Source of the DNA: Hungatella sp. UBA5385
Lineage (GTDB): Bacteria > Bacillota > Clostridia > Lachnospirales > Lachnospiraceae
Direction: 5' to 3'
DNA: 22,538 nucleotides
Assembly (NCBI GenBank): GCA_002409995.1
Contig: DHOR01000033.1
Location: forward strand, 1 to 22,538
Shown here: piece after piece, positions 1-9,115 of the stretch
Numbering within the stretch: position 1 is the stretch's first letter
How the letters are laid out: the number at the start of each line of letters is the position of its first letter
The notes under the pieces: model-generated
What the model saw: the letters and a program-made list of their open reading frames with translations, nothing else
Told to the model about the DNA's origin: nothing
The model's database searches: none
Position numbers and translations under genes: made by a program

Positions 1-9
1 TTTATTACT

Positions 10-42
10 CCAAGGACACAAAAATTTTTACACCCTCCTTGG
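10..42. repeat. Imperfect inverted repeat at the window edge
   Basis: CCAAGGA at 10-16 pairs exactly with TCCTTGG at 36-42. The loop is 19 bases and contains AAAAATTTTT, which is itself self-complementary. On the minus strand no U-run follows the stem, so it is a poor intrinsic terminator. It falls inside a minus-strand reading frame that stays open to base 1, so it could equally be coding sequence. Function unknown. Confidence 0.3.
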
Positions 43-116
43 AAAGCAAAAACACACTTATCTGAAAACTCTTTTGCAGTTTCAAGATTCTGATAATCAG
101 TACTTTTAGCTCCTGT

Positions 117-260
117 TTATTCCACAACTGCTGTCAACCTGCCAGGATTTTCGAGTACCTGGCATGGTCTTAGCATATTATCATTCCACGGTTGATTATC
201 ATGGTATCCCTTTGTCAAACTAGTCTCTTTAGGCTCAGCCACATTTAATTGTTCCATCAT
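117..260 (-). CDS. Possible small protein, 47 aa, or 5' part of a stop-interrupted gene
   Basis: An ATG-ATG start (260 or 257) is preceded by GAGAGG, 30 nt after the stop of the 908-aa gene, so it could be co-transcribed with it. The frame reads MMEQLNVAEPKETS and ends ENPGRLTAVVE before a TAA at 117-119. I recognise no family. After the TAA the same frame has no stop for the remaining 38 codons to the window edge and looks protein-like, with cysteine pairs in its last part. Either this is a genuine 47-aa product or a longer gene carries a nonsense codon (CAA to TAA would join the halves). The rest of the gene, if any, lies outside the window. Confidence 0.3.
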   Translation of the reverse strand: MMEQLNVAEPKETSLTKGYHDNQPWNDNMLRPCQVLENPGRLTAVVE

Positions 261-290
261 GTTCCTCTCATCTCAGTTTTCTCTATTCCG

Positions 291-3017
291 CTAAAAAAAT
301 TCTTCTTGCAACAAATCATCTACATCCATATCTGCTTCGGTTACAACCAAAAGTCTATCAATATAATCATCAAATGAATCTGTTACTAAAACATCCCACA
401 ATCCATATGATTTTAGCTTCTCAGCAATTTTACTTACCGGGATTCTTGTCGCAAAAGTAGCATTAAATGTAGCTGCTAAGTTCTGAACAGACATCTTGCC
501 ATTCTTTTCAACTAGCCACTGGCATATAGCACCTAAATTCAATTCACCACTATTTTTACATAAAATAATTCCACCTGCTACCTGCTGGGAAAAAACAGTT
601 TGCTGCTGTCTAAATATACATGTACAAAGCCATTCATTTTCCTGTAACTTTTTATCGAGCCCTGCTTCCCTCAACTCATTCCAAACACTATGTGCATTAT
701 AATATTTCTGATCACAGTGACTTATCCATTCTTGCAGTTCATAGATGTTTTCAATTGACAATCCGTAAATTTTCTCAAGTTCACTTACTGTCATATACAC
801 TTTTGGCGCTACCTCTATGTATTCAAGACCCATTCTCTTTTTATAAAGTGCAGCTTCAAAAGCAGATAAAACTAAAAGTCTACGATCATACTCATTCAAA
901 TCTAAAATGTCTTTAGAAAAAATCTCCTGATCAAAATAATTAATTACCGTTCCGTAATCATCATTATATAAATAGCCAATATTCAGTGTGTAACCAATTC
1001 TCTTAAATGCCGCCTTGTTAAAAGCATCTTCTGATGAATGAATACAGATTTCACGAAACAGCTTTTCAACCTCATCATTAAACCAAAAACTTTTTTTTGA
1101 TAAAGCTTTACTTAACTGTTCAGCATCTTCACTCTCTATAGCTGTAACATCTACAGAATACTCGCCATCTAAATAATAGTGGGCAAGTGCACCTGTAATA
1201 ACTGGATTCCCATTTGCACTTCTAACACCAAATCGTTCTTCATACGCCTCATAATATCCGTAAAAATCAATTGGAGAAATTTCTTTCAGCAACTGTAATG
1301 CCTGTCTTGCCTCATCACCACTGCCCAAAACCATGATAGGTACTCTTCTGCAGCTTATTTCGAAATCCGAACCATCCCAATTTTCAAGGGAGGATTTTAT
1401 TACATAGAATAATTCATATCCATCCCTAATATCTTGCTCATCCATTAATTCAACATAATCTCTATAGATTAACTCAGCTGATATAATCAAATCTTTGTAT
1501 TGAGTGAAATCAATATTTTCCCAAATCACTTTGGCATCTGCTTCGCAGTACCTTACACGATTTTCTTTATCGAAAACGATGTACGGAGCTGACCTGAAAT
1601 GATTGGAAACTGATCGGATATTGATAGTCAATCGCTCTTTAGGATAACTTCTGCGCTCTAGATAATTATAATATTCAGCTTCAAACTCTTCCATCGACAT
1701 CGCACAATCACTGTTGCTCAGCAGGACTCGATAAATCATCTCTGTTCTAGTCACATGTTTTTTATCTCTTCGTATAGCTTCTTCTCTCCAATATTGTTTC
1801 ATCCTATCGCTAAAAAGACCTGTATATTCGGATACCGTTTCTTCGCATACAATTACATCGCCCTTCTTAAATTTAATGAAAAGAAACTCATATCCAATTG
1901 CACCACACTCCAGAAACGCATTGCAGAACTCAGCCTTTGTAAGTTTGAAATGCTCATATGGTATTTTATAGTAATCCTCAAATATACTTGGCAACTTACT
2001 TACTGTTTTTATAAGAATTTGACGTACCCTTTCTCTGCTAAGATTATATAGTTCTCCAATTTCCTGTAAGCTTTCTCCGTGAAGCCTTCTTGTCAGCACA
2101 TCATAATTACGTGGATCGAAATCAGCTTCATGCTCTGATAAATACTGTGACACATTTGGTTTGTTAATATAACAAACTTCACCATTGTGACTGCAAATCT
2201 TTCCATCAAATAGCCGCTCAACAATCACATCACTACTAAACTGAAAATCAATTGCATTTATCTTTTCTAAGAACTCTTCTGTTCGAATGATTCCGTCTGG
2301 AGCTAAGCTTAAGAAAAAACTTTTTAGCGAAGTATCAAATTCATCTAATCTTATTATCTTTGAAATAGTTCTGTCCCATTTGGTCTTCACGTCCCATGAT
2401 TCTATAGTACTATACATATCTCGCTGATTGAATAATTCTCGCAATTGTTTCCAATACAATCGCTTGATTGGAAGCAGCATTTCAGATAGTCGGACATAAA
2501 AATCCCTTTCTTCTTCTGAGATATCCCTCTCCTCATTGTTTGCATCAAAAACATATATGTTGCGATCTATCCAGGTGGATAATTCATTTAGTACTTCATC
2601 ACACGACTTCTTGCCAAGCCCTTTAAGATCACGCAATTCTTTTTCAGGAAGCATTACTAATTTTGCAATTGTATTACATCCTATGCGAAAAAAAGTATTC
2701 TCCGCTCTGGCAGGTAATTTCAGTTCAGTAATAGCATAATGAGACATCTCCTCTATTTCATCTTCAGAAAATATTCTTTCTTTTTTTTCTAAAGCAGGGC
2801 CATTATCCACCAAAGAGTTTAAATTCATTTCTCCGCTTGTGCATTTTTCAATGAACTCCTGTATCTCCGAAACGGTCTTTGCTCCAATATTTCTTCCTTT
2901 TTCTATTTCTTCAATCGGTGTATTTAGCAACTGTTCCAAAGTATGAATCTCCATTCTTTTCAAAGCATTTGTCGCTCTCACCGATAATCCTAAGCTATTT
3001 ACTGATATATCTGTCAT
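291..3017 (-). CDS. Phosphorothioation-island protein with two RNA polymerase alpha-CTD-like modules and a sigma-region-4-like HTH
   Basis: A 908-aa soluble protein, last of nine tightly spaced genes, 19 nt behind the 183-aa gene. ATG at 3017 follows GGTGGAG. Residues 5-58 (LGLSVRATNALKR, later GRNIGAKTVSEI) and about 95-150 (LKLPARAENTFFR, later LKGLGKKSCDEVL) both match the helix-hairpin-helix pattern of the RNA polymerase alpha C-terminal domain. Residues about 305-342 (SLQEIGELYNLSRERVRQIL) match the HTH of sigma-70 region 4. Residues about 430-500 may be another winged-helix (HARE-HTH-like) module; this is weak. The last 400 residues I cannot assign. I see no nuclease, helicase or Walker motif. 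It is probably DNA-binding or RNA-polymerase-interacting. A role in target recognition, in regulating the operon, or in sabotaging phage transcription is inference from domains and position only. Confidence 0.85.
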   Translation of the reverse strand: MTDISVNSLGLSVRATNALKRMEIHTLEQLLNTPIEEIEKGRNIGAKTVSEIQEFIEKCTSGEMNLNSLVDNGPALEKKERIFSEDEIEEMSHYAITELKLPARAENTFFRIGCNTIAKLVMLPEKELRDLKGLGKKSCDEVLNELSTWIDRNIYVFDANNEERDISEEERDFYVRLSEMLLPIKRLYWKQLRELFNQRDMYSTIESWDVKTKWDRTISKIIRLDEFDTSLKSFFLSLAPDGIIRTEEFLEKINAIDFQFSSDVIVERLFDGKICSHNGEVCYINKPNVSQYLSEHEADFDPRNYDVLTRRLHGESLQEIGELYNLSRERVRQILIKTVSKLPSIFEDYYKIPYEHFKLTKAEFCNAFLECGAIGYEFLFIKFKKGDVIVCEETVSEYTGLFSDRMKQYWREEAIRRDKKHVTRTEMIYRVLLSNSDCAMSMEEFEAEYYNYLERRSYPKERLTINIRSVSNHFRSAPYIVFDKENRVRYCEADAKVIWENIDFTQYKDLIISAELIYRDYVELMDEQDIRDGYELFYVIKSSLENWDGSDFEISCRRVPIMVLGSGDEARQALQLLKEISPIDFYGYYEAYEERFGVRSANGNPVITGALAHYYLDGEYSVDVTAIESEDAEQLSKALSKKSFWFNDEVEKLFREICIHSSEDAFNKAAFKRIGYTLNIGYLYNDDYGTVINYFDQEIFSKDILDLNEYDRRLLVLSAFEAALYKKRMGLEYIEVAPKVYMTVSELEKIYGLSIENIYELQEWISHCDQKYYNAHSVWNELREAGLDKKLQENEWLCTCIFRQQQTVFSQQVAGGIILCKNSGELNLGAICQWLVEKNGKMSVQNLAATFNATFATRIPVSKIAEKLKSYGLWDVLVTDSFDDYIDRLLVVTEADMDVDDLLQEEFF

Positions 3018-3036
3018 TTACTCCACCATGTTCCTT

Positions 3037-3588
3037 TTAGTACTCTGGTTGTAACAATTGGTTTATATCTGTTCCTGGTTGTCTGCTTTCAATTAGAATT
3101 TTCTGGTCAAAAATCGCTTTATATGCATAGTCGACTGTATCATCTACGCTTACTGTTGCACTGCTAGAAAAATCATCATACAAAAGCTCGACTCCACCCA
3201 TAACATATTCGTTAAATAAATCCAAAGCGTCTTTCATCATCTCAACTTCATGTTCAGTTACTGGAGGTGTCGCTTTTTCATCCAGCCTATCTCTGTATTT
3301 GAAACAAATATTAATTCGTTCCTCTTCTGACCAATTCTTAGATGAGTCATTCAAAATCACAACCCGAAATAGCTCATTGCATTTTACATATTCTGTGGTA
3401 AATGCATCTGCATATATTCTAGCTCGATCTGTGCTGCCGCCCTGCTTTGATCTCTTATCATTTAATACTCCAAGGGCTGCTCCTGCCATATAGACATCAA
3501 TATATCTGTCAAATGCTTTGACCTCATTTACCAAGTATTTAATGTATGTAGCATGTATCCCATTAATTGTATAGTCTCCGTTAAACAT
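3037..3588 (-). CDS. Small phosphorothioation-associated protein of unknown function, 183 aa
   Basis: A 183-aa acidic soluble protein. The ATG at 3588 has a strong AGGAGG site, and the gene lies 11 nt after the DndD-like ATPase and 19 nt before the alpha-CTD/sigma-like gene. There is no signal peptide, membrane segment or catalytic motif that I can see. The stretch around residues 25-48 (KAFDRYIDVYMAGAALGVLN) resembles, from memory, the conserved 'DVLMFAAALGF' block of small proteins that accompany Dnd systems (the dnd_assoc_4 type). It does not look like classical DndE, which is shorter with a different basic N-terminus. It is probably an accessory partner of the neighbouring ATPase; that is inferred from position. 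Confidence 0.75.
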   Translation of the reverse strand: MFNGDYTINGIHATYIKYLVNEVKAFDRYIDVYMAGAALGVLNDKRSKQGGSTDRARIYADAFTTEYVKCNELFRVVILNDSSKNWSEEERINICFKYRDRLDEKATPPVTEHEVEMMKDALDLFNEYVMGGVELLYDDFSSSATVSVDDTVDYAYKAIFDQKILIESRQPGTDINQLLQPEY

Positions 3589-3599
3589 AAATTCCCCTC

Positions 3600-5609
3600 C
3601 TATTCTTCTATCTCTGTGTGAGATTCAGAGAATTTCATGAGTTTACAGTACTTTCCAACTCTTACATTCATTACGGATTCAGCGTACTGCCAGTCTTTCT
3701 CCATAACAAACATAATTACCTGATTTGCCACCTCTGGCAGTACTGCAGATATATTCTTAATATGCGTTTCATCTGCATTAGAGAAAGGTGCATCCATAAC
3801 GAGAGGATATGCTTCATTATCCCATGTCACTGCTTCGCTACTCTTTCCTAACGAAGCTTTCTCCTTAGCCAAATCAACCAAGCCGGCGATAAAAGCAAAG
3901 TTCTTTACACGTTTTAATCCTTCTGATTCTCCAGTAATTACTTCCTTTCCATTCAACTGAGCAAATAACGTCACATGATACTGATTATCAATCTGTACTC
4001 TTCTCTCCCCATGATACATTCTTGAAAAGATACTATTTACCTTTTCTTGAAGTTTTGATCTCATTTCTTGTTCTTTTTCTGCATAAGTTTCATCAATCCA
4101 ATTACAGATTTTCTCAGCATACGCGAGATATAAAATCAAGCGCCTATTTCTGTCTGATGCAGAAACCAAACTATCATATACTTTTTGCGCTTGGTAAATT
4201 GCACTTTGGCTTGCACCAATATCGCGGTTCGCCCTTTCTATTTTTTCAGTCATTCGTTTAATATTATCTTTAATATGATTCATATCAGTTTCATAACTGC
4301 TCATATTCTCTTTGCCATATATGCTGGTTTCGATTCTTGTAATACCATCTTCTAATGAAGCAATAGTATCTCTATGCTTCTGTATAGTTTTATACAACTG
4401 CTCAAAAGTAGGATAAAACTGTCTCAAATTACGCTGATTAGTAGCAAGCAATTCCTTGAAACTCATAATTGCAGTTCCAAGATGTGCTGGCAATACATAT
4501 TTCAATTCATCAATGATATGCTGGTAAGCTTCATTTCCTAAATCCCCATTTGCTGGCTTTTCAATTTTCGCACCACATAAACATCTTCCCCTGTCGATAA
4601 TATCTCGAATAGATGCCTCTGTCATATCTCTGATACCCTTATCATCAACTTTTGCATTGGCTAAAAATTCATTAGCTTGTTCCGTGAGTGGAAGTTCAAA
4701 GTAAGAAATGGAATTCGTACTAAATAATCTCAGGAACTGTTTATTTGCCTCGCGCAATTCCTGCCTTTCCTGTTCTAGCTGTCTCTCTAGATTTTGTTGT
4801 TGTCTCTGTAATTCTGCAGTATTCTGGTTGTCACGTAAAATTTCAGCTATTTTTTCTTTTTTATTGTTTAAACTTTCTAATTCCCTATTTGCGTTGGCAA
4901 TTTCATCTCTAAGTGAGTCAATCTTATCCGACTCACAGGAAATAATTTCTTCAGCTTCTCTAGCACGCTCATCTCCACTCGAATCAAGTGAACCATTCCA
5001 TTGTCCAATAGCTGTAGCCTTAAGTGTACGTGCCCCTAAATGCTTTCTCGCATTTCCTACAGCCGCAAGACCTAATAATCCTCTAACAGCTTCTGAGAGA
5101 TCTTTTCGAGTGCTGATATCCGACACACGCTCTGTATCAAAGAAAAAATATCCTGATAAGGACTGAGGAAGAATTCCATTAATAATATTTCTCTCCTCAC
5201 CTTCCCTAACCTGCTTTGTAATTCCATTCTCTTTGTATGAAACAGTAAGCTGGCTATTGAGTCCATTCCAATTTCCGTATGCACGATCAATATAAGCTTG
5301 TTTTCTTAAAACCATGTATTCAGTGTCTTTATGCTCTAATACTAATTCCACATACACTTCGCATTTTTTCTCAATTCCAGCCTGTTCGTTTGCAACTTCA
5401 AAGTTAAGCAAAAAATCAGGATTACTATCCTTTGGAAAATCAGCCACCCCGTACAGACACCAATTAAAAGCTTGGAGAATTGTTGTTTTACCAAATGTAT
5501 TATCTCCAAGTAATACCGTCACATTTCTCTCAGAATCTGTGGAGAATACTAAAGTCTGCTTACCCTTAAACTGCCTAAAGTTATTTAGTGTAATACTTTT
5601 TATTAGCAT
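3600..5609 (-). CDS. DndD-like SMC/RecF-type ATPase
   Basis: A 669-aa protein with the ABC/SMC layout. The N-terminus MLIKSITLNNFRQFKG leads into Walker A GDNTFGKT (35-42). Long heptad-rich segments follow from about 215 to 300 and about 400 to 490, around a hook-like CLCG near 340. The signature-like ESEGLK is at 561-566 and Walker B LVMDAP at 603-608. This matches DndD of phosphorothioation systems, a DNA-stimulated ATPase involved in nicking or strand handling for sulfur insertion. In this operon, which already has a separate modification ATPase, it lies beside the PLD-helicase and two small proteins. It may therefore belong to the restriction arm rather than to modification. The start at 5609 follows AGAAGGA, 15 nt after the small upstream gene. 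Length and motifs look complete. Confidence 0.85.
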   Translation of the reverse strand: MLIKSITLNNFRQFKGKQTLVFSTDSERNVTVLLGDNTFGKTTILQAFNWCLYGVADFPKDSNPDFLLNFEVANEQAGIEKKCEVYVELVLEHKDTEYMVLRKQAYIDRAYGNWNGLNSQLTVSYKENGITKQVREGEERNIINGILPQSLSGYFFFDTERVSDISTRKDLSEAVRGLLGLAAVGNARKHLGARTLKATAIGQWNGSLDSSGDERAREAEEIISCESDKIDSLRDEIANANRELESLNNKKEKIAEILRDNQNTAELQRQQQNLERQLEQERQELREANKQFLRLFSTNSISYFELPLTEQANEFLANAKVDDKGIRDMTEASIRDIIDRGRCLCGAKIEKPANGDLGNEAYQHIIDELKYVLPAHLGTAIMSFKELLATNQRNLRQFYPTFEQLYKTIQKHRDTIASLEDGITRIETSIYGKENMSSYETDMNHIKDNIKRMTEKIERANRDIGASQSAIYQAQKVYDSLVSASDRNRRLILYLAYAEKICNWIDETYAEKEQEMRSKLQEKVNSIFSRMYHGERRVQIDNQYHVTLFAQLNGKEVITGESEGLKRVKNFAFIAGLVDLAKEKASLGKSSEAVTWDNEAYPLVMDAPFSNADETHIKNISAVLPEVANQVIMFVMEKDWQYAESVMNVRVGKYCKLMKFSESHTEIEE

Positions 5610-5624
5610 TCCTTCTCACCTCTC

Positions 5625-5789
5625 CTACTCTACATTTTTTTCAACAATTTTTCTAACGTTTTTTACCATATCCTGGGTTGAAAATTCTCCAGTTTTGATA
5701 TTCTGTCGTTCTGCTGAAATAATCAATTTTTTCATTTGATTAAGTTTTTGCTCGTTAATTTGCACCTTTTGAATTTCATCAGATAACAT
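5625..5789 (-). CDS. DNA-modification-system-associated small protein, 54 aa
   Basis: A 54-codon gene beginning MLSDEIQKVQINEQKLNQ and ending KIVEKNVE, with TAG at 5625-5627. The ATG at 5789 is preceded by GAGGAGG and overlaps the 3' end of the helicase gene by 11 nt, implying coupled translation. The DndD-like gene starts 15 nt later. The product is charged, probably all-helical, and has no cysteines or membrane segment. Small proteins annotated 'DNA modification system-associated small protein' occur at this position, between helicase and DndD-like ATPase, in phosphorothioation clusters. I make the match from memory of context and size. It is likely a structural or assembly partner of the ATPase. 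Confidence 0.8.
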   Translation of the reverse strand: MLSDEIQKVQINEQKLNQMKKLIISAERQNIKTGEFSTQDMVKNVRKIVEKNVE

Positions 5790-7944
5790 CCTCGTTTACC
5801 TCCTCGTTCTTCAAGTCTTCTTCGGTTACTCCAAATCCATGTTTTAGGTCATATATTAAGTCGTATGTTTCCGACGGATTATCCGCAATTTTTGCAAAAT
5901 CTAACATTCGTATTATTTCACGCTTAACTAATCCCTTAGTAGAATTAATGATTTCTTGATTCTTAAACCCCAACGACTCTACAGGAAATGGAAGGGTGAT
6001 AAAGTCATATATTACAGCATATTCCTTTCCTGAAAATTTTCTAAGAACTCTTCCTCGTCTTTGTATATATTCCTTAGGATTAGTACTACTTGCCAAAATA
6101 AATGCCGTTTTTATACTCGGAATATTTACACCCTCATCTAAACATTTGATAGCGACTAAAGCTTGTAGCAAATCTCCTTCTGCAAAGGCTGCTCTAATTT
6201 GCGCACGTTCCTGTGATGATTCTTGCGATGTAAATCTTCCAACACGCATCCCCATATCATTTCCAAGAAGACTTGTCACTAAATCAATTTGTCTTATACC
6301 AAAATCAAAATCCTCAGTATCTGCATCTTTAATAGTTGTTGCTCCACAATATACCAGCAAATGCTTATCATCTTTGAATGGTTCAATTTGTTTCTTTAAT
6401 GCTGGAAGCTTTCCTCTTGTTCCTGCAATAACACGGGATCTTTTTATTAAAATCTGCTTAGCATATTCTGATAATACAATTTTACCACCCTTTTTTGATA
6501 TCGAGGTCGCCAACTGATGAGTCAAGTTTATATATTCCTCCAACTCATCTTCATCTAGGTAGGTAAGTACTGGATAATAAAAATACCTCGTCAGCATCTT
6601 ATTTTCGATTGCTTCTTTCAATGAGTACTCTATACATTTTTCTCCAAAATAACTGGTCAAAGCAGTTGTGCCGGTTTCATCATTATGTCTATCAATCGTT
6701 GCAGATAACGCAAGTCTATAATCAAAATCCTCTGGTAAGTATCTCCTGTAATTTACCGCTCCCATATTATGCGCTTCATCTACAACAAATAACGCATCTT
6801 TACCAAGTTGTACAATTTGCTCTTGTACTTTCTTTGTCACAAATGATGCATTAGTTGTCACAAAGCAGAACGTATCAGTAACACCTAAATTAAATGATCT
6901 CACTGCCTGTTCTAAATTCTTTTTCCAATTTTTTTGCGATGATGCAGAGTACCCAATAATCGGACAAATTCCAAAACGAACTATGTCCTCTACCCACTGC
7001 TCAACTAAATGTTGGTAAGGACAAACAATAACAATTGCTAACCTCTCATTATTTTTTCTAAACAAATATTCAACACTAGCTAATGCCGTTAATGTTTTTC
7101 CAGTACCTGTAGCCATATCATAGATTCCACGGAATCCATTCTGTTTCCAATTGCATATTGCTTTGTTCTGATACTCTCGAATCGAAAAATCATCTGGTAG
7201 ATATATAGCACCTTTCTCTACTTGAGAGATAACACTTTCATTGTGCCTATCATTATTTGTATTCTCATGCCTTCCTAGATTCAGATTATATTCATATAAT
7301 CTGTACTTAACTGCAGTAGGAAATTCTATTGTTTCAATTCCAGGCTCATAATCTTCCCAAATTGCCTTAAAGGCCATTTGTTTTTGAAATACTCTTTCAG
7401 AATCATTCGTCCAAGAGCAAAATGCATCGAAAGATTCATAGTTACCTCTAAAAGCATTTTCACTTTCATTCATAGATCCTGAAAATGCGACCGTATTACC
7501 TTCTGAATCTGTAATTAACCCCATCTTCTCGTGATACATTGCTATCTCATTTTTCGTCGTAAGGAAAGCAATCTTAATATCTAGGATCTCATCTGCCACT
7601 AACCTTGCGATATACGAAAGTTTTTCTAGTTCTTCTTGATCTTTAATATCATTTAATTCCCTAATTAAAGAGTTCTCGATTACTCGTCTGACCTCATATC
7701 CTTTTCTGATTTCTTCAATATCTGAAATAGACAATTTTGGTGAAGCAATAATTTGGATTTTTCCATTATTCTGAACTAATCCCTCAATTCCCTTCGCAAT
7801 CATTGTTAATGCAGATGATGAAAAAAAACCGACTGCTCGCTGATAAAGCACCGCACTCCCCAATAATGGAACATAGAAGTCTTTAATCACATCATCTATG
7901 AGCGATCTATATTCATTTTTTATAGGAATATCTCTAAGCCCCAT
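5779..7944 (-). CDS. PLD-domain SF2 helicase, phosphorothioation-system restriction enzyme type
   Basis: A 721-aa protein. I use the second ATG (7944, MGLRDIPIK) because GAGGAGG sits 6 nt upstream; the in-frame ATG at 7971 has no such site and overlaps the desulfurase gene. The N-terminal 200 residues form a phospholipase-D-like nuclease module: the H138-x-K140 block (HEKMG) and SGSMNE at 155-160. An SF2 helicase core follows: Walker A ATGTGKT (278-284), DEAH (389-392), LSAT (413-416) and motif VI QRRGRVLRK (627-635). This domain order fits the family named 'DNA phosphorothioation system restriction enzyme' (TIGR04095, from memory). Its expected role is to translocate on and cut DNA that lacks the sulfur mark. 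It overlaps the next small gene by 11 nt. All key residues appear present. Confidence 0.88.
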   Translation of the reverse strand: MGLRDIPIKNEYRSLIDDVIKDFYVPLLGSAVLYQRAVGFFSSSALTMIAKGIEGLVQNNGKIQIIASPKLSISDIEEIRKGYEVRRVIENSLIRELNDIKDQEELEKLSYIARLVADEILDIKIAFLTTKNEIAMYHEKMGLITDSEGNTVAFSGSMNESENAFRGNYESFDAFCSWTNDSERVFQKQMAFKAIWEDYEPGIETIEFPTAVKYRLYEYNLNLGRHENTNNDRHNESVISQVEKGAIYLPDDFSIREYQNKAICNWKQNGFRGIYDMATGTGKTLTALASVEYLFRKNNERLAIVIVCPYQHLVEQWVEDIVRFGICPIIGYSASSQKNWKKNLEQAVRSFNLGVTDTFCFVTTNASFVTKKVQEQIVQLGKDALFVVDEAHNMGAVNYRRYLPEDFDYRLALSATIDRHNDETGTTALTSYFGEKCIEYSLKEAIENKMLTRYFYYPVLTYLDEDELEEYINLTHQLATSISKKGGKIVLSEYAKQILIKRSRVIAGTRGKLPALKKQIEPFKDDKHLLVYCGATTIKDADTEDFDFGIRQIDLVTSLLGNDMGMRVGRFTSQESSQERAQIRAAFAEGDLLQALVAIKCLDEGVNIPSIKTAFILASSTNPKEYIQRRGRVLRKFSGKEYAVIYDFITLPFPVESLGFKNQEIINSTKGLVKREIIRMLDFAKIADNPSETYDLIYDLKHGFGVTEEDLKNEEVNEDVI

Positions 7945-7954
7945 ATTTTCCTCC

Positions 7955-9100
7955 TCACATATTTTCTTCAATATAGTCTAATGCTTGTTCCAATTCCTCA
8001 AAATCCGCATCAGTAGTAAAGCTGTTTACACTAAATCGAATTGTTCCTGCTGGATATGTTCCGAGAAACTGATGTGCTAGTGGTGCACAATGTAATCCAG
8101 TTCTCACAGCAATTCCCCGCTCACTAAAAATTGTTCCTGCACTATCACTACTGATTCCTTCAATTAAGCAAGATACAATACCAACGTATTTGCAACCATC
8201 TTTTATGCCAATCATTTTTATAAACTCATACTTATTTAGCAAATCAATCAACTGTTTTCTCTTATCTTGTTCAGCTTTATAAAGTTTCTCAATCGTCATA
8301 CCTCTGATCCATCCAAGAGATGCATATAACCCTGCTATACCTGAAATGTTCAAAGTTCCCATTTCAAATCTTTCAGGAAGGCTCATAGGCATATCCTGAT
8401 TTGCAGATTCATATCCAGTACCGCCAAATATAACTGCAGGCAAATCAATTTCCTGCTTCATTACAAATCCCGAGATACCTGTTGGTCCAAGGAGCGTCTT
8501 GTGACCTGCAAATACAGCAAAATCAAATGAGTCTAACCCAACATTACATTCTACCAGTCCTCCAGTCTGTGCTATATCAACTAAAGTATAAGCTTCATAT
8601 CGCTTAGCAAGCAAAAAAATCTCTTCCACTGGTGCAACTAAACCAATCACGTTACTTGCATGACTTACAATAACCAAATCAGGTTTTCTTTCATCAAACT
8701 GATAACGGATTTTCTCTAAATTATATCTCAAATCTTCTTGTACTGCTAATAATGTGACTGTAATTAGTTCCTCTCTACTAAAATTATGTAGCGTTCTTGT
8801 AACTGCATTATGTTCAAAAGGACTGATATAGATATTCCTTATCCCCTTCTTTATTAACCCCTGAACTATTATATTAATTGAAATTGTTGCAGTTGGCTCA
8901 AACACTACTTGCTTTGCTGGGCAATGCAATAATTCCTGTATTCTTTTTCTGGTATCAGCAATCAAACTCCCTGCCGATTGTGCTAAACCATAGTTCCCTC
9001 TGCCAGCATTTCCACCATTATTACGGTAGAATTCATCCATATAAGAATACATACACTCTGGCTTTGGATATGTTGTTGCCGCATTGTCAAAATAAGCCAT
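7955..9100 (-). CDS. sspA: SufS-type cysteine desulfurase feeding sulfur to DNA phosphorothioation
   Basis: A 381-aa class-V aminotransferase-fold PLP enzyme, full length for the family. It starts MAYFDNAATTYPKP at 9100 after AAGGAGG. The PLP-contacting residues are in place: H98 (FEHN), H147 (VSHAS), D175 and Q178 (VDIAQ), and the Schiff-base lysine K201 (GHKTLLGP). The persulfide cysteine is C338 in RTGLHCAP, the short group-II (SufS/CsdA-like) arrangement rather than the long IscS loop. It would release sulfur from L-cysteine and pass it to the PP-loop protein for backbone sulfur insertion. The gene lies between the large ATPase (15 nt upstream) and the helicase (10 nt downstream). The symbol is given by role; it is unrelated to stringent-starvation or spore-protein SspA. 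Confidence 0.9.
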   Translation of the reverse strand: MAYFDNAATTYPKPECMYSYMDEFYRNNGGNAGRGNYGLAQSAGSLIADTRKRIQELLHCPAKQVVFEPTATISINIIVQGLIKKGIRNIYISPFEHNAVTRTLHNFSREELITVTLLAVQEDLRYNLEKIRYQFDERKPDLVIVSHASNVIGLVAPVEEIFLLAKRYEAYTLVDIAQTGGLVECNVGLDSFDFAVFAGHKTLLGPTGISGFVMKQEIDLPAVIFGGTGYESANQDMPMSLPERFEMGTLNISGIAGLYASLGWIRGMTIEKLYKAEQDKRKQLIDLLNKYEFIKMIGIKDGCKYVGIVSCLIEGISSDSAGTIFSERGIAVRTGLHCAPLAHQFLGTYPAGTIRFSVNSFTTDADFEELEQALDYIEENM

Positions 9101-9115
9101 TCGAATCCTCCTTCA

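Noticed and set aside
3037..3588. Calling the 183-aa protein DndE
   Set aside because: It is too long and lacks the basic DndE N-terminal pattern that I know; similarity is limited to one short block.
4708..5166. 152-codon open frame on the plus strand
   Set aside because: It lies opposite the coiled-coil part of the DndD-like ATPase, is Ser/Cys/Leu-rich as expected for the complement of such sequence, and has no convincing RBS.
5996..6517. 173-codon open frame on the plus strand
   Set aside because: Complement of the helicase C-terminal domain; no recognisable domain, and the helicase motifs on the other strand are clear.
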